Below, piece after piece: positions 1 through 5,550 of a DNA stretch of 6,402 bases (within the stretch, counting starts at the first letter, position 1; each line of letters begins with the position of its first letter). The notes under the pieces were generated by a model that saw nothing but the letters and a program-made list of their open reading frames with translations, was not told where the DNA came from and did not search any database. Made by a program: the position numbers and the translations under genes. Origin of the DNA: Alphaproteobacteria bacterium (GTDB taxonomy: Bacteria > Pseudomonadota > Alphaproteobacteria > Rhizobiales > Xanthobacteraceae); the NCBI GenBank assembly GCA_005884855.1, contig VAZS01000261.1, positions 1-6,402 of the forward strand, given 5' to 3'.

Positions 1-1
1 C

Positions 2-283
2 GACTTCTGCAGCAATTACCCCCGAGAGGGCGCCATGCTGGTCGCCGGCTTGATCTGCAACTATCTGGTCAAGCCGGTCGACCCCAAATGGAACATGAGC
101 GCTGAAGAAGTTAGCAAGCTGCAGGCTGCGACTGCAAAGAGCGCGGCTGGGGTGCAACAGGGGTCGTTTGACATTGGCAAGGGCGGGTTCGACGCCAGAG
201 CCGCGCTGTTCTGGGCCTTTGTCGGCGTCCCGCTCGCCTGGGGTGTGTGGAAGACCCCGGAAAGCGCGATCAAGATCATCTGA
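2..283 (+). CDS. C-terminal end of an MFS transporter, probably oxalate/formate (OFA/OxlT-like) family (partial)
   Basis: The gene enters from the left edge, so only its last 93 residues are visible, in frame from base 2 to a TGA stop at 281-283. Two hydrophobic stretches are seen. Fragment residues about 10-23 (AMLVAGLICNYLV) resemble the last helix of an MFS carrier and end in the basic boundary KPVDPKW. A polar linker of about 40 residues follows, and then a final helix (ALFWAFVGVPLAWGVW) near the C-terminus. From memory, the pattern 'GLICN-LV-KPV-DPKW-M' is typical of OFA-family carriers. The last helix resembles the small separately encoded protein often found beside such carriers. The role would be transport of a small carboxylate (oxalate, formate or similar) across the inner membrane. 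The formate dehydrogenase operon downstream on the same strand supports formate-related transport. The substrate is inference, and most of the protein lies outside the window. An internal ATG at 35 is not a likely start, because the frame is open and family-like before it. Confidence 0.62.
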   Translation, partial: DFCSNYPREGAMLVAGLICNYLVKPVDPKWNMSAEEVSKLQAATAKSAAGVQQGSFDIGKGGFDARAALFWAFVGVPLAWGVWKTPESAIKII

Positions 284-296
284 TCGCCACGTTGCT

Positions 297-320
297 TCGC
301 GGGACCCAATCGTCCCGCGA
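297..320 (+). terminator. Perfect 9-bp hairpin after the transporter gene, possible terminator
   Basis: The arms TCGCGGGAC (297-305) and GTCCCGCGA (312-320) are exact reverse complements around a 6-base loop. The hairpin starts 13 bases after the transporter stop codon. Its position and strong GC stem fit a transcription end. There is no T-run after the stem, so it could equally be an RNA-stabilising 3' structure or a Rho-associated element. Confidence 0.45.
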
Positions 321-334
321 CACCACTACTCGAA

Positions 335-370
335 TGCTGCGTCAGGCGAGATCTGAGTTTTGCCGCAGCA
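335..370. repeat. Interrupted inverted repeat in the intergenic region
   Basis: TGCTGCG (335-341) is matched by its exact reverse complement CGCAGCA (364-370). Inside lies a second short pair, TCAG (342-345) with CTGA (353-356). The RNA could fold as a two-part stem with a 7-base asymmetric bulge. It may be a second 3' structure of the transporter transcript or a protein-binding site. With arms this short, chance is a real alternative. Confidence 0.25.
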
Positions 371-445
371 ACCAGAATCTGATCAGGAGCATGGCCTCAG
401 GGGGTGTGTGCCGGTTAAATCATTATTTATGCAGCACATTTGCTC

Positions 446-464
446 TTGGCATCTGGCATACCAA
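446..464. promoter_or_regulatory. Dyad overlapping the candidate -35 box, possible operator
   Basis: TTGGCAT (446-452) and ATACCAA (458-464) form a 7-5-7 dyad with one mismatch, covering the proposed -35 box. The hexamer TGGCAT also occurs twice in direct order (447-452, 454-459) and once inverted as ATGCCA (476-481), just before the gene. A dyad of this size with TTGG/CCAA ends would suit a dimeric regulator such as a LysR-type protein, but no regulator gene is visible in the window. Confidence 0.28.
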
Positions 465-474
465 TGATTAGAGT
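446..474 (+). promoter_or_regulatory. Candidate sigma-70-type promoter of the formate dehydrogenase operon
   Basis: TTGGCA (446-451, five of six matches to TTGACA) is followed by a 17-base spacer and TAGAGT (469-474, four of six matches to TATAAT). Transcription would begin near 481, giving a leader of about 27 bases before the ATG at 508. A second reading with the same spacing, TTGCTC (441-446 region) with AATGAT, is weaker. The stretch just upstream (about 415-432) is AT-rich against a GC-rich background, which fits a promoter region. This is a match by eye and no start site is known. Confidence 0.4.
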
Positions 475-491
475 CATGCCACTGAACAAGA

Positions 492-504
492 GAACGAGAC
501 GTTC
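492..504 (+). promoter_or_regulatory. Short hairpin in the ribosome-binding region of the beta-subunit gene
   Basis: GAACG (492-496) and CGTTC (500-504) are exact reverse complements around a 3-base loop AGA, ending three bases before the ATG at 508. No clear GGAGG is present. The best purine stretches (AAGAGAACGAGA, 488-499) fall in and beside this stem. The leader could therefore limit ribosome access, but a 5-bp stem with a 3-base loop is only marginally stable. Confidence 0.25.
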
Positions 505-507
505 CCA

Positions 508-2217
508 ATGAGTCATGATGTGCAACAGGTCCGTTCGTTCAAGCATCCAGGCGAAGGACGGAAGCGGGCCATCTCATCCCCCAAGGGACGCCAGGTCGAT
601 CCGACCGCCGCGCACGAGATCGAACTGCTTCTCGCAGACCGGCCAAGGCGCCGCGACCTCCTGATCGAGCACCTGCATCTCATCCAGGACACCTACAAAC
701 AGATCTCCGCCGCGCACCTTGCGGCGCTTGCCGACGAGATGAATCTTTCGTTCGCGGAAGTGTTCGAGACCGCCACCTTCTACGCGCATTTCGATGTGGT
801 GAAGGAGGGCGAGCCGAACATACCGCCGCTGACCATTCGAGTCTGCGATTCGCTTACCTGCGCGGTGTTGGGCGCGGAAAAATTACTGCAGGAAGTCCAG
901 AATGGCGCCGGCCCAGGCATTCGCGTCGTGCGCGCGCCGTGTGTCGGACGCTGCGATACCGCGCCGGCCGCTGAGGTCGGCCACAATTTCATCGATCACG
1001 CCGGCGTTGCAGGCGTGCTTGCAGCCGCAAAGGCCGGCGACACTCACGCGCATCTGCCGGAGTATGTCGATTATGACGCGTATGTCGCTGATGGCGGCTA
1101 CACGCTGTTAAAGCGCCTGCGCTCCGGCGAGGTGTCAAAGGAAGATCTTTTGAAGGCGCTCGATGACGCCAGCCTGCGCGGGCTTGGCGGCGCCGGCTTT
1201 CCCGCCGGACGGAAGTGGCGCGCCGTGCTCGGCGAGCCCGGGCCGCGGCTGATGGCCGTTAACGGCGACGAAGGCGAGCCCGGGACATTCAAGGATCGAT
1301 ATTACCTTGAAACCGACCCGCACCGGTTTCTCGAGGGCACGCTGATCGGCGCGCATGTGGTCGATGCGCCCGACGTCTACATCTACATTCGCGACGAATA
1401 TCCGGCGTCGCGCCAGATTCTGACGCGCGAGATTGCCAAATTGCCGCCCGGCGGTCCAGTGCTGCACATGCGGCGCGGCGCCGGCGCTTATATCTGCGGC
1501 GAGGAATCCTCGCTGCTCGAAAGCATCGAGGGCAAGCGTGGAATGCCGCGGCACAAGCCGCCATACCCGTTCCAGGTCGGCCTGTTCGGATTACCCACGC
1601 TGATCAACAATGTCGAGACGCTGTGGTGGGTGCGGGACATCGTCGAAAAAGGCGCGGATTGGTGGAACAGTCACGGCCGCAACGATCGTCGTGGCTTGCG
1701 CAGCTATTCGGTATCAGGGCGAGTGAACAATCCCGGAATGAAGTTGGCGCCGGCCGGCATCACCGTGCGCGAACTGATCGACGAATTCTGCGGCGGCATG
1801 GCGGATGGCCACAAATTCCACGCCTATTTGCCCGGCGGCGCGTCCGGCGGCATCCTGCCGGCGTCGATGGATGATATTCCGCTCGATTTCGGCACGTTGG
1901 AAAAATACGGCTGCTTCATCGGCTCCGCCGCGGTGATCATCTTGTCCGACCAGGACAGCGTTAAAGGCGCGGCGCTGAACCTGATGCGCTTCTTCGAGGA
2001 CGAAAGCTGCGGCCAGTGCACGCCCTGCCGCGTCGGCACCCAGAAGGCGGCGGTGTTGATGCAAAACCCGGTCTGGAACCGCGATCTGCTCGACGAATTG
2101 AGCCAGGTGATGCGGGATGCCTCGATCTGCGGGCTCGGCCAAGCAGCCTCCAATCCGCTCACCAGCGTCATTAAATATTTCCCGGACGAGTTTCTTCCGA
2201 AGGAAGCTGCGGAATGA
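508..2217 (+). CDS. fdh1B: NAD-dependent formate dehydrogenase, beta subunit (fused FdsG/NuoE + FdsB/NuoF)
   Basis: A 569-residue diaphorase subunit that takes electrons from the alpha subunit and reduces NAD+ at FMN in the cytoplasm. The N-terminal part, about residues 30-175, is a NuoE-like thioredoxin-fold domain. Its [2Fe-2S] ligands are Cys113, Cys118, Cys145 and Cys149 (CxxxxC and CxxxC). The NuoF-like part follows. It has the glycine-rich NADH-site loop RGLGGAGFPAGRKW (224-237), the FMN motif NGDEGEPG (252-259), AYICGEESS around Cys330, and the [4Fe-4S] ligands Cys501, Cys504, Cys507 (CGQCTPC) and Cys541. All expected ligands are present. The length and the fused layout match the beta subunit of Methylobacterium extorquens FDH1 (about 570 residues), not the separate FdsG and FdsB of Rhodobacter or Cupriavidus. 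The start at 508 gives an N-terminus like that family, although the ribosome-binding site is weak. The stop overlaps the next start (ATGA). The symbol follows the Methylobacterium name; fdsB would also be used. Confidence 0.93.
   Translation: MSHDVQQVRSFKHPGEGRKRAISSPKGRQVDPTAAHEIELLLADRPRRRDLLIEHLHLIQDTYKQISAAHLAALADEMNLSFAEVFETATFYAHFDVVKEGEPNIPPLTIRVCDSLTCAVLGAEKLLQEVQNGAGPGIRVVRAPCVGRCDTAPAAEVGHNFIDHAGVAGVLAAAKAGDTHAHLPEYVDYDAYVADGGYTLLKRLRSGEVSKEDLLKALDDASLRGLGGAGFPAGRKWRAVLGEPGPRLMAVNGDEGEPGTFKDRYYLETDPHRFLEGTLIGAHVVDAPDVYIYIRDEYPASRQILTREIAKLPPGGPVLHMRRGAGAYICGEESSLLESIEGKRGMPRHKPPYPFQVGLFGLPTLINNVETLWWVRDIVEKGADWWNSHGRNDRRGLRSYSVSGRVNNPGMKLAPAGITVRELIDEFCGGMADGHKFHAYLPGGASGGILPASMDDIPLDFGTLEKYGCFIGSAAVIILSDQDSVKGAALNLMRFFEDESCGQCTPCRVGTQKAAVLMQNPVWNRDLLDELSQVMRDASICGLGQAASNPLTSVIKYFPDEFLPKEAAE
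2200..2206 (+). promoter_or_regulatory. Ribosome-binding site of the alpha-subunit gene
   Basis: AAGGAAG sits within the last codons of the beta gene, seven bases before the ATG at 2214. Together with the ATGA stop/start overlap it fixes the alpha start and indicates translational coupling of the two subunits, so they are made in matched amounts. Confidence 0.7.
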
Positions 2218-4979
2218 CAAAGATCCAGTTCGAACTCGATGGTAATCAAGTCGAGGCCATCAACGGCGAAACCATCTGGCAGGTCGCAAAGCGCCAGGGC
2301 CGCGAAATCCCCCATCTTTGCCATTCGCCTGAACCGGACTACCGCCCGGACGGCAATTGCCGCGCCTGCATGGTCGAGATCGAGGGCGAGCGTGTGCTGG
2401 CGGCCTCCTGCAAGCGCACCCCGAGCGTCGGAATGAAGGTGAAATCGGCGAGCGCGCGCGCGGTCGCGGCGCAGAAAATGGTGATGGAGCTTCTGGTTGC
2501 CGATCAGCCGGCGCGCGAAACATCGCATGATCCCGATTCGAAATTCTGGCACTGGGCCGAAAAGGTCGAGGTGACCGAAAGCCGTTTCCCCGCCGCCGAG
2601 CGCTGGGCCAGTGACCCCAGCCACCCGGCGATGCGCGTCAATCTCGATGCCTGCATTCAGTGTGGGTTGTGCGAGCGCGCGTGCCGGGAGGTCCAGGTCA
2701 ACGACGTGATCGGGATGGCCTATCGCAATCACGGTTACAAGGTCGTTTTCGACTTCGACGATCCGATGGGCGAATCAACCTGCGTCGCCTGCGGCGAATG
2801 CGTACAGGCCTGCCCGACAGGCGCGCTGATGCCTGCGGTTATGCTGGATGAGAAGCAGACCCGCGTAACCTATCCAGACAGGAAGGTCGATTCGCTTTGC
2901 CCATTCTGCGGCGTCGGCTGTCAGGTCACCTATCAGGTCAAGGACGAAAAGGTGATCTATGCCGAAGGCCGCGACGGCCCGGCCAATCACAACCGCCTCT
3001 GCGTCAAGGGCCGCTTCGGCTTCGACTACATCCATCACCCGCATCGACTGACCAAGCCGCTGGTGCGGCTGCCGAATGCGAAGAAGGATGCCAACGACCA
3101 GGTCGATCCGGCCAATCCGTTCACGCACTTCCGCGAAGCTTCCTGGCAAGAGGCGCTCGACATCGCAGCTCAAGGCCTGGTCAAGATCCGCGACGAGAAG
3201 GGCGCCAAGGCGCTCGCCGGTTTCGGCTCGGCCAAGGGTTCGAACGAGGAAGCGTATCTGTTCCAGAAGCTGGTGCGCACCGGCTTCGGCTCCAACAACG
3301 TCGATCATTGCACCAGGCTTTGCCACGCCTCATCGGTCGCAGCGCTAATGGAAGGCCTGAACTCGGGCGCGGTATCGGCGCCGTTTGCGGCCGCAATGGA
3401 CGCCGAGGTCATCATCGTGATCGGCGCCAATCCGACGATAAACCATCCAGTCGCGGCGACTTACATCAAGAACGCAGCCCAGCGCGGCGCCAAGCTGATC
3501 GTGATGGATCCGCGCGGCCAGGGGCTGTCGCGCCATGCCTATAAGCATCTGGCGTTCAAGGCGGGCAGCGATGTGGCCATGCTGAATGCGATGATCAACA
3601 CGATTATCAGCGAGGGGCTGACCGACCAGCAATATATCGCCGGGTTTACCGAGGGTTTCGACGAGCTGAAGGAACGCATCAAGGAATTTACGCCGGAGAA
3701 GATGGAGCCGATCTGCGGCATCCCGGCGGAGACCCTGCGCGAAGTGGCGCGGCTGTATGCGCGCTCGCGCGCCTCGATCATCTTCTGGGGCATGGGTATC
3801 AGCCAGCATGTGCACGGCACCGACAATGCGCGCTGCCTGATCGCGCTCGCTCTGATTACGGGGCAGGTCGGTCGTCCCGGCACGGGACTGCATCCGCTGC
3901 GGGGGCAGAATAATGTGCAGGGCGCCTCGGACGCGGGGCTGATCCCGATGTTCCTGCCGGATTACCAGCCAGTCGAGCGCACCGCTCTGCGCGAGCCATT
4001 CGAACTGCTCTGGGATCACAAGCTCGATCCGGTCCGCGGCCTGACGGTCGTGGAGATCATGAACGGGATCCACGCCGGCGAGATCACGGGCATGTATATC
4101 GAGGGCGAGAATCCCGCGATGTCAGACCCCGATCTGCAGCACGCGCGCGAGGCGCTGGCCAAGCTCGATCATCTGGTGGTGCAGGATCTGTTCGTCACCG
4201 AGACCGCCTTTCATGCCGACGTCATCCTGCCGGCCTCGGCTTTCGCCGAGAAGTCCGGCACCTTCACCAATACCGACCGGCGCGTGCAATTGGCGCGCGA
4301 GGTGATCAAACCGCCCGGGGATGCCCGGCAAGATCTCTGGATCATCCAGGAGATCGCCCGGCGCATGGGCCTGGACTGGCGTTATGAGGGGCCGGGCGAC
4401 GTTTTCACCGAGATGGCGCAGGTGATGCCGTCCCTGAACAACATCACCTGGGAGCGGCTGGTGCGCGAAGGTGCGGTGACCTATCCCGTCGACGCTCCCG
4501 ACAAGCCCGGCAACGAGATCATCTTCAACGCGGGTTACCCGACCGAGAGCGGCCGTGGCAAGATCGTGCCGGCACACATATCGCCGCCCGACGAACTGCC
4601 GGATCACGACTACCCCATGGTGTTATCGACCGGCCGCGTGCTTGAACACTGGCACACCGGCTCCATGACGCGGCGCTCCATTGTGCTCGATCAGATCGAG
4701 CCGGAGGCGGTGGCGTTCATGTCGCCAAAGGACATGAGGCGCATGAGCGTCTGGCCCGGCGATTCTATCCGGCTGGTGACCCGGCGCGGCGCGGTCGAGG
4801 TGAAAGTGCGTTCCGACCGCGACGTTCCCGAGAACATGGTTTTCATGCCGTTCTGCTACGCGGAAGCCGCCGCGAACCTGTTAACCAATCCGGCGCTCGA
4901 CCCGTTCGGCAAGATTCCTGAATTCAAGTTCTGCGCGGTCAAGGCCGAACGCGTCGCGATCAAAGAGGCAGCGGAGTAA
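2214..4979 (+). CDS. fdh1A: NAD-dependent formate dehydrogenase, alpha (catalytic, Mo/W-bisMGD) subunit
   Basis: A 921-residue cytoplasmic subunit that oxidises formate to CO2 at a molybdenum or tungsten bis-MGD cofactor and passes electrons through iron-sulfur clusters to the beta subunit. Domains in order: a NuoG-like [2Fe-2S] domain (Cys36, Cys49, Cys52, Cys66); a two-cluster ferredoxin domain (Cys147/150/153/157 and Cys190/193/196/200, both CxxCxxCxxxC); a [4Fe-4S] Mo/W-type domain (Cys229, Cys232, Cys236, Cys263, followed by Lys265); the molybdopterin oxidoreductase core; and a C-terminal MopB dinucleotide-binding domain, about 797-912. The metal ligand is Cys370 with the neighbouring His371 in TRLCHASS, so this is a cysteine enzyme, not a selenocysteine enzyme. 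The GQNNVQGASDAG motif supports the formate dehydrogenase assignment. Between Cys66 and Cys147 there is no cysteine at all, so the usual His(Cys)3 [4Fe-4S] site appears absent. The gene overlaps the beta gene by four bases. Mo or W cannot be told from the sequence; the FDH1 relative in Methylobacterium uses tungsten. The family name fdsA is also used. Confidence 0.94.
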   Translation: MTKIQFELDGNQVEAINGETIWQVAKRQGREIPHLCHSPEPDYRPDGNCRACMVEIEGERVLAASCKRTPSVGMKVKSASARAVAAQKMVMELLVADQPARETSHDPDSKFWHWAEKVEVTESRFPAAERWASDPSHPAMRVNLDACIQCGLCERACREVQVNDVIGMAYRNHGYKVVFDFDDPMGESTCVACGECVQACPTGALMPAVMLDEKQTRVTYPDRKVDSLCPFCGVGCQVTYQVKDEKVIYAEGRDGPANHNRLCVKGRFGFDYIHHPHRLTKPLVRLPNAKKDANDQVDPANPFTHFREASWQEALDIAAQGLVKIRDEKGAKALAGFGSAKGSNEEAYLFQKLVRTGFGSNNVDHCTRLCHASSVAALMEGLNSGAVSAPFAAAMDAEVIIVIGANPTINHPVAATYIKNAAQRGAKLIVMDPRGQGLSRHAYKHLAFKAGSDVAMLNAMINTIISEGLTDQQYIAGFTEGFDELKERIKEFTPEKMEPICGIPAETLREVARLYARSRASIIFWGMGISQHVHGTDNARCLIALALITGQVGRPGTGLHPLRGQNNVQGASDAGLIPMFLPDYQPVERTALREPFELLWDHKLDPVRGLTVVEIMNGIHAGEITGMYIEGENPAMSDPDLQHAREALAKLDHLVVQDLFVTETAFHADVILPASAFAEKSGTFTNTDRRVQLAREVIKPPGDARQDLWIIQEIARRMGLDWRYEGPGDVFTEMAQVMPSLNNITWERLVREGAVTYPVDAPDKPGNEIIFNAGYPTESGRGKIVPAHISPPDELPDHDYPMVLSTGRVLEHWHTGSMTRRSIVLDQIEPEAVAFMSPKDMRRMSVWPGDSIRLVTRRGAVEVKVRSDRDVPENMVFMPFCYAEAAANLLTNPALDPFGKIPEFKFCAVKAERVAIKEAAE

Positions 4980-4980
4980 C

Positions 4981-5016
4981 GCGCGCGGCGTTTTGCAAGC
5001 GCGCACTTCGTAGTGC
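4981..5016 (+). terminator. Two adjacent hairpins after the formate dehydrogenase operon, weak terminator candidate
   Basis: GCGCGC at 4981-4986 can pair with GCGCGC at 4999-5004 around a 12-base loop, directly after the TAA stop. An alternative stem GCACT (5003-5007) with AGTGC (5012-5016) closes a 4-base loop, and the two cannot form fully together. Neither is followed by a T-run. This is the only structure I see that could end the operon transcript before the next gene. Confidence 0.3.
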
Positions 5017-5071
5017 CAACGGTGCTAACGATATCGATTGCGTGCCGTGAATGGACGCGCCGAGGCGTCAT

Positions 5072-5096
5072 GGAACTTTCCCAACCCGTGAAGATT
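5072..5096 (+). promoter_or_regulatory. Candidate general-stress (EcfG/RpoE2-type) promoter
   Basis: GGAAC (5072-5076) is followed after 18 bases by TT (5095-5096), which fits the GGAAC-N18/19-TT description of alphaproteobacterial EcfG/RpoE2 promoters. The fuller CGTT form of the -10 element is not matched exactly (GATT here, with TGTTTT just after). Transcription starting near 5103 would leave a leader of about 20 bases carrying the strong ribosome-binding site at 5111. The target gene encodes a small basic protein, a plausible stress-regulon member. The match is short and made by eye. Confidence 0.4.
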
Positions 5097-5110
5097 GTTT
5101 TGTTTCACAT

Positions 5111-5118
5111 GGGAGGAG
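5111..5118 (+). promoter_or_regulatory. Strong ribosome-binding site that fixes the start of the basic protein gene
   Basis: GGGAGGAG contains a full GGAGG (5112-5116) six bases before the ATG at 5123. The frame is also open back to an ATG at 5051, but that one lacks such a site and adds 24 residues unlike the family's N-terminus. Translation therefore almost certainly starts at 5123. Confidence 0.8.
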
Positions 5119-5122
5119 TGTC

Positions 5123-5404
5123 ATGGCACGAAAATACTCGAAGAAGGCATCGGCCAAAGTCGGACGCGCGATGAAGAAGCGCAAGGCCGGTACATTGAGG
5201 AGCGGCAGGTCAGGCAGGAAGGTCAAGAGTCGCAAACAGGCAATCGCAATCGGTCTGTCGGAGGCAAGGCGAGAGGGAAAGAAAGTCCCTCCGAAGAAGA
5301 GTTCGAGCAGGAGTTCAAGCAAGCGTTCGAGCAAGAGGTCGAGCGAGAGTTCGAGCGGCAGGAAGCGCAGCAAGGAAAGGTCGGCGCGGAAGTCAAAGCG
5401 ATAG
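5123..5404 (+). CDS. Small, very basic histone-H1-like protein (DUF6496-type)
   Basis: The protein has 93 residues, of which 37 are Lys or Arg, 22 are Ser and only four are acidic. The N-terminal half (MARKYSKKASAKVGRAM, then KAGTLRSGRSGRKVKSRKQA and IAIGLSEARREGKKVP) matches what I remember of the DUF6496 family of short conserved proteins in rhizobia and other proteobacteria. Their function is not established. The C-terminal third (residues 60-93) is low-complexity Ser/Lys/Arg. It begins with five four-residue units, SSSR, SSSK, RSSK, RSSE and SSSG, encoded by a 12-bp tandem repeat. There is no signal peptide, membrane segment or cysteine. The composition suggests binding to DNA or RNA, much like eukaryotic H1 tails or bacterial Hc1-type proteins, but that is inference. 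The gene stands 143 bases after the formate dehydrogenase operon and 146 bases before ligD. A possible stress promoter and a strong ribosome-binding site precede it. Confidence 0.82.
   Translation: MARKYSKKASAKVGRAMKKRKAGTLRSGRSGRKVKSRKQAIAIGLSEARREGKKVPPKKSSSRSSSKRSSKRSSESSSGRKRSKERSARKSKR
5300..5359 (+). repeat. Five imperfect tandem copies of a 12-bp unit
   Basis: The units start at 5300, 5312, 5324, 5336 and 5348: AGTTCGAGCAGG, AGTTCAAGCAAG, CGTTCGAGCAAG, AGGTCGAGCGAG and AGTTCGAGCGGC. They are in register with the codons of the basic protein, so each copy adds one Ser/Arg-Ser-Ser-X unit. The following 12 bases (5360-5371) have lost most of the pattern. The unit probably arose by slippage or duplication, and copy number may differ between strains. 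Confidence 0.85.
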
Positions 5405-5550
5405 CTGGCGCTCGTGTTAGCTGAAGCTGCCTTCGTCCCGGCCCTCCACATCTCTTGTTGTTGCAATCTCCCGAGATGCGGATGGCCTGGACGGCTTCCG
5501 GGCGCTTGATGTGCAACGGCGTCGATGCTCATTTCTGCGGGATTGATCGT

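Noticed and set aside
447..462. Sigma-54 promoter before the dehydrogenase operon
   Set aside because: TGGCAT is present, but the downstream TTGC element is missing at the required spacing.
1824..2732. 302-residue open frame on the minus strand across the beta/alpha junction
   Set aside because: It lies wholly antisense to two clearly functional genes with intact motifs. Its His/Arg/Ala-rich product is what antisense frames in GC-rich DNA give, and no family is recognisable.
3318..3326. Selenocysteine at the formate dehydrogenase active site
   Set aside because: The codon at the metal-ligand position (3321-3323) is TGC, cysteine, and no in-frame TGA occurs in the gene.
3345..4073. 242-residue open frame on the minus strand inside the alpha-subunit gene
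   Set aside because: It is a shadow of the alpha coding frame, with no domain, no ribosome-binding site and codon bias belonging to the opposite strand.
5051..5122. N-terminal extension of the basic protein from the ATG at 5051
   Set aside because: There is no ribosome-binding site before it, the residues do not resemble the family, and it would start inside the putative promoter region. The ATG at 5123 has an ideal site.
5300..5359. CRISPR-like array
   Set aside because: The 12-bp units are directly adjacent with no spacers, and they are coding repeats in register with the codons.
5095..5424. Overlapping + frame giving an acidic Glu/Gln/Arg-rich 109-residue product
   Set aside because: The Glu-Phe-Glu-Gln pattern is the same 12-bp repeat read one frame over. 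The frame lacks a good ribosome-binding site, while the basic frame has a strong one and family resemblance.
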